Source of the DNA: a virus
DNA: 60,040 nt
Reading direction: 5' to 3' (one strand)
Virus record (IMG/VR): IMGVR_UViG_3300044825_000703
Coordinates: 1 to 60,040 of that record
In this document: one piece after another, positions 39,467-47,482 of the stretch
Layout: each line of letters begins with the position of its first letter
Numbering within the stretch: the first letter of the stretch is position 1
Notes under the pieces: generated by a model
The model's input: only the letters and a program-made list of their open reading frames with translations
Told to the model about the DNA's origin: nothing
Database searches by the model: none
Program-made: the position numbers and the translations under genes

Positions 39467-39869
39467 ACTTCTAATCGGGACAGACCCCGACAATCCAGAG
39501 GCTGCAACGGTGTTACCTGACACCGCAGAACGCAAAGCGAAGCAGTTGCCCGATCCGTCAGGCTACCGAATCCTTTGTGCCATTCCTGAAATTGAGGACA
39601 AGTTTGATAGCGGTATTGTCAAAGCCGACGTCACGATGCAGCACGAAGAGTTGCTTACGACCGTGTTGTTTGTGGTGAAGCTTGGACCGGACTGCTACAA
39701 GGATGAGAAGCGTTTTCCAAGTGGTCCTTGGTGCAAAGAGGGCGACTTCGTGTTGGTGCGCCCCCATGCTGGCACTCGGCTCAAGATCCACGGCCGAGAG
39801 TTCAGGATTATCAACGACGATTCTGTCGAGGGGGTTGTTGAAGATCCTCGCGGCATTAGTCGCAAATAA
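39459..39869 (+). CDS. GroES-like co-chaperonin protein
   Basis: 136 residues. GYRILCAIPEIEDKFDSGIVKAD, TTVLFVVKLGPDCY, WCKEGDFVLVRPHAGTRLKIHG and FRIINDDSVEGVVEDP follow the GroES beta-barrel, including the mobile-loop position. In phage T4 the analogue gp31 replaces GroES for capsid folding; here the place between portal and scaffold/capsid fits the same use (inference). Confidence 0.75.
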   Translation: MSELLIGTDPDNPEAATVLPDTAERKAKQLPDPSGYRILCAIPEIEDKFDSGIVKADVTMQHEELLTTVLFVVKLGPDCYKDEKRFPSGPWCKEGDFVLVRPHAGTRLKIHGREFRIINDDSVEGVVEDPRGISRK

Positions 39870-39878
39870 GGAGTGACG

Positions 39879-40760
39879 ATGAATACAAAGCCCATCCCTG
39901 ACATTGATGTTGAGATCGAAGAGACTCAAATCGAGATTGAAGACGACACTCCTCCTGAAGACCGAGGACGCGAGCCCCTGCCCGGTGAGATTGTGCAGGA
40001 GCTTGAGAAGGACGACCTTGAGGACTACTCGGAAAAGGTTAAGGTTCGCCTGAAGCAGATGAAGAAGGTTTGGCATGACGAACGTCGCGCCAAAGAGGCC
40101 GCAGATCGTGAGCGCCAAGAGGCAATTGCCTTTGCTCAACGGGTTTTGGCCGAGAATCAAAAGCTGAAAGAGCGGGTATCAGACTCAACCAAGGAGCGCA
40201 TCGAGCGCGAATTGGAGAAGGCCCGACAGGAGCATCAAGAGGCGTTTGCGGCTGGTGACAGTGAAAGATTGTCCGAAGCTAGCGAGAAACTCGCCCTGGC
40301 CCGAGTTCGGATGGAGAGTATTAAAGAGGCACCCTCTTTACAAGAAACCGAAGTTGATGTAAATACTCAGCCACAGGTTCCAGTTCCTGATCAAAAAGCG
40401 TTGACGTGGCAAGAGCGTAATCGCTGGTTTGGTACAAACCGTCTTATGACGGGTATGGCACTGGGTCTTCACGAGGAGCTTGTGCAGCAACACGGACCTG
40501 CCTATGCTTCGACTGATGAGTATTACGCGCGTATTGACAAAGCAATGCGCGAGAGGTTTCCCGAGCAGTTTCGGGAAGAAACGCAGACTGGGGGCGGCAA
40601 GCCTAGTCAGCGCACACCTGCCAATGTAGTAGCTCCGGCTTCGCGTAGCACCGCCCCCAAAAAGGTGATGTTGAAGCAAAGCCAAGTTGAGTTGGCCCGC
40701 AAACTTGGAATCCCTCCCGAAGCTTATGCTCGGGAATATGCAAAGCTGATGGAGCGTTGA
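39879..40760 (+). CDS. Scaffolding protein
   Basis: 293 residues from ATG 39879 (GGAG 5 bases upstream). Acidic N-terminus, long charged helical middle (about 60-150) and basic C-terminus (VMLKQSQVELARKLGIPPEAYAREYAKLME) form the usual scaffolding pattern in podoviruses, and its position just before the capsid genes agrees. Confidence 0.8.
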   Translation: MNTKPIPDIDVEIEETQIEIEDDTPPEDRGREPLPGEIVQELEKDDLEDYSEKVKVRLKQMKKVWHDERRAKEAADRERQEAIAFAQRVLAENQKLKERVSDSTKERIERELEKARQEHQEAFAAGDSERLSEASEKLALARVRMESIKEAPSLQETEVDVNTQPQVPVPDQKALTWQERNRWFGTNRLMTGMALGLHEELVQQHGPAYASTDEYYARIDKAMRERFPEQFREETQTGGGKPSQRTPANVVAPASRSTAPKKVMLKQSQVELARKLGIPPEAYAREYAKLMER

Positions 40761-40761
40761 A

Positions 40762-41211
40762 ATGGCAGAAAATAGACTTGCACGCAGTGTAGAAACCCGA
40801 GAGTCATCCATGCGGTTGGAATCGTGGCGTCGTCCAGAGGCGCTTCCTGAGCCCGACAAGCAGCCTGGATACAACTATCGGTGGATTCGGGTGACGTATC
40901 TCAATCGTCCCGATACCAAGAACATCTCGGCTAAGCTGCGAGAAGGTTGGGAACCGGTGCGTATTGAAGAGCAGCCCAAGTTCAAGTTTTTCCTTGACCC
41001 TGATAGTCGATTCAAAGACAACATCGAGGTCGCTGGACTGTTGCTCTGCAAGATGCCGGAAGAGTTTGTTGAACAACGTAGTGCTTACTACGCGAAGCAT
41101 ACGAAGGACAACATGACGGCAGTGGACAACAACTTTATGAAGGAAAGCGATCCTAGGATGCCTCTGTTCGCAGAGAAGCAGACCAAGGTACGCTTTGGCA
41201 AAGGCAATTAA
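40762..41211 (+). CDS. Head-module protein
   Basis: 149 residues. GYNYRWIRVTYLNRPDTKNISAKLREGWEPV is a pattern of conserved head proteins of uncultured podoviruses; function unknown, perhaps a capsid accessory protein. Confidence 0.7.
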   Translation: MAENRLARSVETRESSMRLESWRRPEALPEPDKQPGYNYRWIRVTYLNRPDTKNISAKLREGWEPVRIEEQPKFKFFLDPDSRFKDNIEVAGLLLCKMPEEFVEQRSAYYAKHTKDNMTAVDNNFMKESDPRMPLFAEKQTKVRFGKGN

Positions 41212-41224
41212 CAAGGAGTCTTAA

Positions 41225-41854
41225 ATGGCTTACCCTTCCGTTGAAGGCCCTTACGGGCTGATTCCGATCAATCTGATCGGCGGTCAGGTGTTTGCCGGTG
41301 CAACTCGCCAGATCCCCATTTCGGCCAGTTCGGCCACCGCCATTTACTATGGTGACGTGGTTAAGCTGACGGATGCGGGTACGCTGGGCAAGGAAACCGG
41401 TACCGCCACCGCTACCCCTGTTGGCGTGTTCCTCGGCTGTTCATACACCGATCCGACGTTCGGCAAGGTTTTCCGGCAGTATTACCCCGGTGGCCTGTCC
41501 GCAACCGACATCATGGCGTATGTGCAAGATGACCCGGATGCGCTGTTCAAAGTTGCTGTGACGAGTGCTGGCACTTCGACCATCAGCTTTGTGAATCGCA
41601 CGGCTGTTGGCAACAACTCTGCGCTGATTCAAGGCACGGGCTCGACGACCACTGGCAACTCGGCTGTTTCTATCAGCGCGACGACTGCGACTGCGGCTAC
41701 GCTGCCGGTTCGTATCATCGACGTTGTGCCTGAGACGGCGATTGCTGGATTCCCCGGCTCGTACACGGAAGTGATCGTGAAGTGGAACGCACCTAACGTC
41801 ACTGGTCAAACTGTCGCGGGCGGGCATCAGTATCTGAACCCGACCGGCGTTTAA
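41225..41854 (+). CDS. Head decoration-type structural protein
   Basis: 209 residues, small and beta-rich, with Ala/Thr/Ser-rich stretches. ISASSATAIYYGDVVKLTDAGTL and VGVFLGCSYTDPTFGKV are seen in proteins encoded just before major capsid genes of related phages. Probably a capsid-stabilising or decoration protein. Confidence 0.7.
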   Translation: MAYPSVEGPYGLIPINLIGGQVFAGATRQIPISASSATAIYYGDVVKLTDAGTLGKETGTATATPVGVFLGCSYTDPTFGKVFRQYYPGGLSATDIMAYVQDDPDALFKVAVTSAGTSTISFVNRTAVGNNSALIQGTGSTTTGNSAVSISATTATAATLPVRIIDVVPETAIAGFPGSYTEVIVKWNAPNVTGQTVAGGHQYLNPTGV

Positions 41855-41864
41855 GGAGTGACAC

Positions 41865-42773
41865 ATGGCTATTTCACGCGCACAACTGCTGAAAGAGCTG
41901 CTCCCTGGACTGAACGCACTGTTCGGTATGGAGTACGCTCGCTATGGTGAAGAGCACAAGGAGATTTTCGATACGGAAAGCTCCGAGCGTTCGTTTGAAG
42001 AGGAAACCAAACTGTCTGGCTTCTCCGCCGCTCCGGTGAAGAACGAGGGCAGCGCGATTGCCTACGATAACGGCCAAGAGGCTTGGACCGCTCGCTACAC
42101 GCACGAGACCATTGCGCTCGGTTTCTCGCTGACGGAAGAGGCTATTGAGGACAACCTCTATGACTCGCTGTCGTCGCGTTACACGAAGGCGCTGGCCCGT
42201 GCGATGGCGTACACCAAGCAGACCAAAGCTGCTGCGGTTCTGAACAACGGCTTCAACTCCACCTACAAGGGTGGCGATGGTGTCGAGCTGTTCAGCACGC
42301 TGCACCCGCTGGTGTCTGGTGGTACGAACTCCAACGAGCCCTCGACCCCGGCTGACCTGAACGAAACCTCCCTTGAGGCGGCTGTCATTCAGATCGCTGG
42401 CTGGACCGATGAGCGTGGTCTGCTGATCGCGGCCAAACCGCGTAAGCTGATCGTCCCCCCGTCGCTTCAGTTCGTCGCAACCCGTCTGCTCGAAACCGAG
42501 CTGCGCGTTGGTACGACTGACAACGACGTGAACGCTCTGAAGACCAACGGGTCGATCCCCGAAGGCTACCGTGTCAACCACTTCCTGACCGACCCGGACG
42601 CGTGGTTCCTCACCACCGACGTTCCCAACGGTCTGAAGCACTTCGTCCGTACCCCGATGAGCACCTCGATGGACGGCGACTTCGATACCGGTAACGTGCG
42701 CTACAAGGCACGTGAGAGGTATTCATTCGGTTGGTCGGACCCGTTGGGGGTCTTTGGAAGCCCTGGCGCTTGA
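41865..42773 (+). CDS. Major capsid protein
   Basis: 302 residues. LLPGLNALFGMEYARYGEEHKEIFDTESSERSFEEE, TIALGFSLTEEAIEDNLYDSLSSRYTKALARAM and FSTLHPLVSGG match Mu gpT-type major heads (HK97-like fold). Codons are strongly biased to G/C endings, as expected for a highly expressed gene. The stop is part of the -35 of the next gene's promoter. Confidence 0.9.
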   Translation: MAISRAQLLKELLPGLNALFGMEYARYGEEHKEIFDTESSERSFEEETKLSGFSAAPVKNEGSAIAYDNGQEAWTARYTHETIALGFSLTEEAIEDNLYDSLSSRYTKALARAMAYTKQTKAAAVLNNGFNSTYKGGDGVELFSTLHPLVSGGTNSNEPSTPADLNETSLEAAVIQIAGWTDERGLLIAAKPRKLIVPPSLQFVATRLLETELRVGTTDNDVNALKTNGSIPEGYRVNHFLTDPDAWFLTTDVPNGLKHFVRTPMSTSMDGDFDTGNVRYKARERYSFGWSDPLGVFGSPGA

Positions 42774-42798
42774 GTACACAGGGATTTGACGCTACAAT
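42770..42798 (+). promoter_or_regulatory. Promoter of the HNH endonuclease gene
   Basis: TTGAGT (42770-42775), a 17-base spacer, TACAAT (42793-42798). The -35 overlaps the capsid stop codon. It would give the inserted endonuclease its own host-type transcription. Confidence 0.6.
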
Positions 42799-42822
42799 AG
42801 TCCATAGTGCTCAGGAGGTGCT

Positions 42823-43689
42823 ATGGACTACAAAGAGTGTTCAGAACTAGGGTGTACAAACCATGTGTTTGCGAGAGGTATTTGTCGCAAGCACTACGAA
42901 CAGGTGCGGTTGGAAACAGCCGCACCTTGTTCTTTTGAGGGGTGCACAGCGCCGTCGTATCGAGGCGACTTGTGTTCTACCCATTACCGTCTATTTACTC
43001 TTAGCAAGCGGCCCAAGTGCATCATTCCAGGCTGCAATGACCCGCAACACAGTCTCTCCAAAGGTCTGTGCAACAAGCATGACTTTCGGATGAGACGGCA
43101 TGGTCACGCCGAACAAACTAGGCAAGTGGATTGGGGTGCCAGAGAAAGCCATCCGTTGTACTCAAGCTGGGTATGGCACAAGCGTCGCGGTGCGGCTGGA
43201 ATGTGTGATGAGTGGCGGAACAACTTCTGGGCTTTTGTTGAGGCTGTACAGGCTAGACCTGCCAATCATCATCTTCTCAAGCTAGACATCCATAAGCCAA
43301 TCGGCCCAGGCAATTGGCACTGGAGCGAAAAGATACAGTCTGCGGACAAGGCTGCCCGTCAGAGAGAATGGCGCAAAAGAAACATAGAGAAAGCAACCGG
43401 TTATGATCTAAAACGCCGGTTTGGTTTGTCTATAGCTCAGTATGAGGCTATGGCAGATACTCAGAACGGTGTCTGTGCTATCTGCAAACAGCCTGAGCGT
43501 TCGCTGGACAAGGACGGTGGTCCTCGCCGAATGCCGGTAGACCATTGTCACACTACAGGCAAGGTTCGTGGCTTACTTTGCACCGCATGCAATCGTGCGC
43601 TAGGACTATTCAAGGATAGTCCTGACATCTTAGCAAGCGCGATCTCCTACCTAAACAACTCGCTTGACACTAGCCTGCAAACCAAGTAA
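42823..43689 (+). CDS. Free-standing HNH (endonuclease VII-type) homing endonuclease
   Basis: 288 residues, AGGAGG before the ATG. The N-terminus has three Cys/His repeats (C..C then GLC..H, about 5-90) that could bind zinc and DNA. The C-terminus has CAICKQPE, MPVDHCHTTGKVRGLLCTACNRALGLF, the recombination-endonuclease-VII/HNH core with DHCH. Such genes invade conserved loci of phages; here it interrupts the capsid-tail order with its own promoter. Codon use differs from the capsid genes. Confidence 0.88.
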   Translation: MDYKECSELGCTNHVFARGICRKHYEQVRLETAAPCSFEGCTAPSYRGDLCSTHYRLFTLSKRPKCIIPGCNDPQHSLSKGLCNKHDFRMRRHGHAEQTRQVDWGARESHPLYSSWVWHKRRGAAGMCDEWRNNFWAFVEAVQARPANHHLLKLDIHKPIGPGNWHWSEKIQSADKAARQREWRKRNIEKATGYDLKRRFGLSIAQYEAMADTQNGVCAICKQPERSLDKDGGPRRMPVDHCHTTGKVRGLLCTACNRALGLFKDSPDILASAISYLNNSLDTSLQTK

Positions 43690-43709
43690 AAGGTTAGAAA
43701 CTAGGTATT

Positions 43710-43766
43710 GCTTGCATCGACTGGCCTAGCAGACGTTGTAGAGACGATGCGAGCGAGTGCTACAAC
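43710..43766 (+). other. Two interlocked inverted repeats before the next structural gene
   Basis: GCTTGCATCG/CGATGCGAGC (43710-43719 with 43745-43754, one mismatch) and GTTGTAG/CTACAAC (43735-43741 with 43760-43766) overlap, so the RNA can form only one at a time or a pseudoknot. It lies in the leader of the 43778 gene. Confidence 0.5.
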
Positions 43767-43777
43767 ACGAGGTCAAA

Positions 43778-44266
43778 ATGAGTGTACGTCCTTCTACCAC
43801 GCAGGGCATCTGGCGTTCGGGTGCTGATGCGTCGCGTCAAGCCTATTGCGGTTCGATGGTGATGACGGCCCAGTTCTACATCGCTGATGTAGGCCCCGCC
43901 GCTACCGCCCGCGTCAAAGTTTCTTCTGCTACTGGTGCCCCCGATCTCATCCTCCCGGCCAATGCCGTTGTGATGTCGGTCGTGGTGAGCGCGGTGACTG
44001 ACGCCACTGGCACCTTCGATCTCGGCTGGGCCACCGTGTCTGGTGATGCCTCGGATACCGATGGTCTGGTTGATGGCTACACCAGTGCTGTGGGTACCGT
44101 GACTGTTGGCACCGCTACCACGGCCGGTAATGATCTCGGTCTTGCGATGGATACCACCGAGAACGTGTATATAACCGTGACGGATGGCACGTCGGGTGGT
44201 GGCACGGCGTCGGGTTACTTGGTGTACTACGTCATTGACCCGCTGGTCGGCCAGCAAAGCGCCTGA
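43778..44266 (+). CDS. Structural protein, beta-rich
   Basis: 162 residues from MSVRPSTTQGIWRSGADASRQ (GAGG 5 bases upstream). Small-residue-rich beta pattern with GTVTVGTATTAG; likely a head or tail surface protein. G/C-ending codons as in the capsid gene indicate high expression. Confidence 0.7.
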   Translation: MSVRPSTTQGIWRSGADASRQAYCGSMVMTAQFYIADVGPAATARVKVSSATGAPDLILPANAVVMSVVVSAVTDATGTFDLGWATVSGDASDTDGLVDGYTSAVGTVTVGTATTAGNDLGLAMDTTENVYITVTDGTSGGGTASGYLVYYVIDPLVGQQSA

Positions 44267-44278
44267 TAGGAGGCTGTT

Positions 44279-44755
44279 ATGCCTTCAATGCAGTATGACG
44301 TAAAGTCACAACACGCCGGCGCGTCCGGCTTGATGGTGCCTTATCGAGTTCGTCTAAAGGGTGCGGTGATGTTCCCCTTTTCTGGGGTAACGGAATACAC
44401 AACCTTTGTGAACGACGTAAGCGCCGCTGGGACTTACGCACGCGCAACAACCACGGCGACCATTACGCTTGCTAATCATGGTTTGCGTACTGGTCAGTGG
44501 GTGTATCTTGACTGGAATCTGGCTGACAATCCTTATCAGGTCACGGTTGTAGACGCAAATTCATTCACTGTCACGGTCGCTGATACTGGCGGTGCAAGTG
44601 GGAATGTAACGGTTTGGTATGAGGTGCTTCTGCAAGCAGATGCCTCCAATCAGACCGCTTACAGCATTTTGATTCCCGGCGAGGGCATCTTGGCAGAGCA
44701 AGGCATCCGCGTGTTTCTGCCAGCGAATATGCACTGCACAGTCTTCTATGGGTGA
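44279..44755 (+). CDS. Structural protein, beta-rich
   Basis: 158 residues. GLRTGQWVYLDWNL and DANSFTVTVADTGGASGNV are turns of a beta-sandwich or fibre-like domain. Function not assigned. Confidence 0.65.
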   Translation: MPSMQYDVKSQHAGASGLMVPYRVRLKGAVMFPFSGVTEYTTFVNDVSAAGTYARATTTATITLANHGLRTGQWVYLDWNLADNPYQVTVVDANSFTVTVADTGGASGNVTVWYEVLLQADASNQTAYSILIPGEGILAEQGIRVFLPANMHCTVFYG

Positions 44756-44758
44756 CCC

Positions 44759-45484
44759 ATGCAGAACAACAAGAGTTACACGCTCTCGGGACGAAAGCTT
44801 TTCATAGCGATTCCCGCGTATGACTTCAAGGTTTCCTTGAAGCTTGCAATCTCGTTGGCGCATTTTGCTCAGCAGGCTGGGCAGTACGGCATCGAGATTC
44901 AGATCGGCAGTATCTGTGGATGTTCTGTCGTATCGAGGGCGCGTAACCTGTTGGTCAAGGACTTGATGGAGTCCGATTGCACGGATCTCCTGTTTATCGA
45001 CGCCGACATCAACTTCAAAGCGGACGACGTGTTCCGTTTATTGGCCTGGGCGTCTGATCCCAAGAAAGGCATTGTTGCCGGGGTTCCTAGGACCCGCAAG
45101 GCTGACAAGGTGTACATCGCCACATTGGATCAGGATGACCAAGGTCTCACGATGAACGGGATGGGTTTGGTACGCGCCAAACGTGTTGCCACGGCCTTCA
45201 TGATGGTTCGCCGGGAAGTCTTTGAGAAGATGATCGAGGCTCACCCTGAGTGGAACTACTTCGACAATAACTCCGGGCGACACCTTCACGCTGTCTTTGA
45301 TTTCAAAGTCACGGAAGAGGGTTACATGGGCGAGGACTTCTTGTTTTGTGACCGTGCCCGTGAGATGGGATATGAAGTTTGGATTGACCCGACGATCAAG
45401 CTGGGTCACATGGGCGTACAGGAGTACGAAGGCGACTTCGGTCGTGACTGCCTGTATCCCATGATTGTTCCGCAGGCGGCGTGA
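44759..45484 (+). CDS. Glycosyltransferase-like protein, copy 2
   Basis: 241 residues. KLFIAIPAYDFKVSLKLAI, SVVSRARNLLVKDLM, LLFIDADINF (DxD) and GEDFLFCDRAREMGYEVW give a GT-A-type fold like the protein at 28305. Its place inside the head-tail module suggests modification of a virion component; the substrate is unknown. The two copies are only distantly alike, so they probably have different targets. Confidence 0.75.
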   Translation: MQNNKSYTLSGRKLFIAIPAYDFKVSLKLAISLAHFAQQAGQYGIEIQIGSICGCSVVSRARNLLVKDLMESDCTDLLFIDADINFKADDVFRLLAWASDPKKGIVAGVPRTRKADKVYIATLDQDDQGLTMNGMGLVRAKRVATAFMMVRREVFEKMIEAHPEWNYFDNNSGRHLHAVFDFKVTEEGYMGEDFLFCDRAREMGYEVWIDPTIKLGHMGVQEYEGDFGRDCLYPMIVPQAA

Positions 45485-45485
45485 C

Positions 45486-45770
45486 GTGGCTAAGAAAGGC
45501 ATGGGCATAGCCACCTCTGTGAAGTCGGGCAACTTCCGTCCGACGAAACAAGGCGCTGGCATGACTGAGAAAGGCGTCAAAGCCTATCGAAAAGCCAACC
45601 CAGGCTCTAAGCTACAAACTGCGGTGACGGAAGACAAACCGTCACCTGAACGAGCAAAGCGTCGAAAGTCCTTCTGTGCGCGATCTGCTGGCCAGATGAA
45701 GATGTTTCCCGAAGCTGCAAAAGATCCCAACAGCCGTATTCGGCAAGCACGACGTAGATGGAAGTGTTGA
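45486..45770 (+). CDS. Small basic protein
   Basis: 94 residues from GTG 45486. GVKAYRKANPGSKLQTAVTE and ERAKRRKSFCARSAGQM are conserved in phage small basic proteins. Many Lys/Arg; one of a run of basic proteins that may bind DNA or be packaged. Confidence 0.75.
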   Translation: MAKKGMGIATSVKSGNFRPTKQGAGMTEKGVKAYRKANPGSKLQTAVTEDKPSPERAKRRKSFCARSAGQMKMFPEAAKDPNSRIRQARRRWKC

Positions 45771-45771
45771 C

Positions 45772-45978
45772 ATGAGCGATATAAACCCAAAGGAGTTTGG
45801 TGCCTTGGAAGCTGACGTTCGTAACCTGATGAACGAAATTCATCTTCTGCGGCAAGACATGAAGGTCATGAAGGAAACGATTGACCAGACCAAGGGTGGT
45901 ATCTGGGTCGTGATGGCTATTGCCGGTACGGTCGGCAGTGCTATTACGCTGGGCCTCAAACGTTTGTTTGGTGGGTGA
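45772..45978 (+). CDS. XhlA-like small membrane protein
   Basis: 68 residues. A helical N-terminus (EADVRNLMNEIHLLRQDMKVMKETID) is followed by one transmembrane helix (GIWVVMAIAGTVGSAITLGL) and basic residues. Resembles haemolysin XhlA-type or holin-associated phage proteins; possibly a second lysis or membrane factor in the late unit. Confidence 0.6.
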   Translation: MSDINPKEFGALEADVRNLMNEIHLLRQDMKVMKETIDQTKGGIWVVMAIAGTVGSAITLGLKRLFGG

Positions 45979-45979
45979 C

Positions 45980-46366
45980 GTGGTGCCTTCCAAGACCCGG
46001 AAGCAACACATGTTCATGGAGGCCGTGTCTCACAACCCGGCCTTTGCCAAGAAAGTGGGCGTTCCACAATCGGTGGGGCGTGAATTCGTCAGGGCCGACA
46101 AAGGCCGCAAATTTGCAGAGGGTGGTGAAATGAAAGAGTCCAAGGCGATGGTCAAGAAAGAGATTGCTGCCATGAAACGCGGCAAGGCTCCGGCTGCTCT
46201 CATCAAGCATGAGATGGCCGAGATGAAGGGCATGAAATACGGTGGCAAGGTCAAGAAGATGGCTTCTGGTGGCCTTGCTGCGGGTCACAAGAGTGCCGAC
46301 GGTGTTGCTCACAAAGGCAAGACCAAAGGCATGCAAGTGAAGATGCGTAAAGGCGGGATGTGCTGA
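45980..46366 (+). CDS. Small basic protein (QHMFMEAVSHNPAFAKKVG family)
   Basis: 128 residues from GTG 45980 (45983 also possible). TRKQHMFMEAVSHNPAFAKKVGVPQSVGREFV is a conserved phage motif. FAEGGEMK, KYGGKVKKM, MASGGLAAGHK and a Lys/Gly tail with SADGVAHKGKTKG follow. Probably a packaged or assembly protein; function unknown. Confidence 0.75.
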   Translation: MVPSKTRKQHMFMEAVSHNPAFAKKVGVPQSVGREFVRADKGRKFAEGGEMKESKAMVKKEIAAMKRGKAPAALIKHEMAEMKGMKYGGKVKKMASGGLAAGHKSADGVAHKGKTKGMQVKMRKGGMC

Positions 46367-46367
46367 C

Positions 46368-46685
46368 ATGTCTGATAAACGCAAACCTCGCGTTGTAGGC
46401 CCTTTCCAAGGGGTCACGCCGCCTGCGATGGGTGCAGATGAACTCGCGGCTCGCAATCGTCGCCCTGTTGCTGACACGCAACAAATGACTCCTGCTAACC
46501 AACGGATGATGGAGCAAATGCTTCGTGATCAAGAGGAGCAGGAAGCAGCAGATCGTGCGGCCGAGATCTCCCGTAGAAGCTCGATGGGGACGTTGAAGAA
46601 GGCCAAGGGCGGGATGGTGAATTCGGCATCCAAGCGGGCTGACGGCTGTGCAATGCGCGGCAAAACTCGCGGGAAGATGGTGTAA
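46368..46685 (+). CDS. Small basic protein with SKRADGCAMRGKTRGKMV tail
   Basis: 105 residues. Gln/Glu-rich helical middle and a conserved tail SKRADGCAMRGKTRGKMV like that of the preceding gene. AKGGMVNSAS is another A-x-GG motif. Function unknown. Confidence 0.75.
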   Translation: MSDKRKPRVVGPFQGVTPPAMGADELAARNRRPVADTQQMTPANQRMMEQMLRDQEEQEAADRAAEISRRSSMGTLKKAKGGMVNSASKRADGCAMRGKTRGKMV

Positions 46686-46687
46686 CC

Positions 46688-46960
46688 ATGCGAGTGTCTC
46701 GTGGCATGGGGAAGATCAACCCCGCCAAGATTCGCGCTATCAAGAAGCGTGATGGTAATGAGCCTGTGACGTTGTTCGCTGAAGGCGGCGAGTCGCGGGT
46801 GAATGAGGCGGGGAACTACACCAAGCCGGGGATGCGGAAGCGACTGTTTGAGTCAATCAAGGCTGGCGGCAAGGGTGGTGCTCCGGGTCAATGGAGCGCA
46901 CGTAAGGCGCAGATGTTGGCCAAGCAGTACAAGAGTCAGGGCGGAGGGTATCGTGGCTGA
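46688..46960 (+). CDS. Small basic protein (DUF5872-like)
   Basis: 90 residues. PGQWSARKAQMLAKQYKSQGGGY is the motif of DUF5872-type small proteins; LFAEGGESRVNEAGNYTKPGMRKRLF precedes it. Function unknown; part of the basic-protein run. Confidence 0.75.
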   Translation: MRVSRGMGKINPAKIRAIKKRDGNEPVTLFAEGGESRVNEAGNYTKPGMRKRLFESIKAGGKGGAPGQWSARKAQMLAKQYKSQGGGYRG

Positions 46961-47126
46961 GAAGTGGATTCAGAAGGCGATCTCGAAGAAGGGTGCTCTG
47001 CGTAAGGCGTTGGGTGTCAAGGCTGGAGCTACTATTCCTGCCAAGAAGCTCGAAGCAGCAGCAAAGAAGCCTGGCAAGCTTGGGCAGCGGGCAAGGCTGG
47101 CAAAGACGCTCAAGAGCTTCAAGTGA
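46953..47126 (+). CDS. Small basic protein AEKWIQKAISKKGALRKALG
   Basis: 57 residues from GTG 46953, overlapping the previous gene by 8 bases. AEKWIQKAI..KKGALRKALGV and RARLAKTLKSF form a conserved phage type, Lys-rich. Function unknown. Confidence 0.75.
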   Translation: MAEKWIQKAISKKGALRKALGVKAGATIPAKKLEAAAKKPGKLGQRARLAKTLKSFK

Positions 47127-47410
47127 AGCCTCCGAAGTTTCCAGTCTTTGCGGGTGGCTGCAACGTGTTTGACTGGATTTTGGTTGAGGCTCAGAAGCTG
47201 AGGGTCGTGCGCCAACAGGAGAACTGGAATGCTGCGAAAGCCGCAAAAGAGTCTGAAAAACTGGAGCTCAGAAAACTGGCGCACAAAGAGCGGCAAGCCG
47301 TCGACGCAGGGACCGCAAGCTACCGGCGAGCGTTATCTTCCCGCTTCAGCAATCAAGGCTCTGAGTCCGCAGGAGTACGCGGCAACAACCCGAGCCAAGC
47401 GAGCGGGTAA
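47123..47410 (+). CDS. Possible overlapping protein
   Basis: 95 residues from a GTG overlapping the preceding stop (GTGA). Residues 1-60 (KPPKFPVFAGGCNVFDWILVEAQKLRVV..., charged helix) look like protein and fill the 100-base gap before 47229; the last third overlaps the better-supported gene there and is low in information. Either a real overlapping gene or a short one extended by chance. Confidence 0.4.
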   Translation: MKPPKFPVFAGGCNVFDWILVEAQKLRVVRQQENWNAAKAAKESEKLELRKLAHKERQAVDAGTASYRRALSSRFSNQGSESAGVRGNNPSQASG

Positions 47411-47480
47411 GGCGGCAGGCAAGCAGTTTGTAGCGCAGCCCAAGGGCATCGCCAAGAAGACGGCAAAGTTTAGGAGCTAA
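47229..47480 (+). CDS. Small basic protein (DUF6321-like)
   Basis: 83 residues, GGAG 7 bases before the ATG. MLRKPQKSLKNW, WRTKSGKPSTQG, GERYLPASAIKAL and EYAATTRAKRAGKAAGKQFV are a widely conserved set in uncultured phages. Very basic; role unknown. Confidence 0.8.
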   Translation: MLRKPQKSLKNWSSENWRTKSGKPSTQGPQATGERYLPASAIKALSPQEYAATTRAKRAGKAAGKQFVAQPKGIAKKTAKFRS

Positions 47481-47482
47481 CT

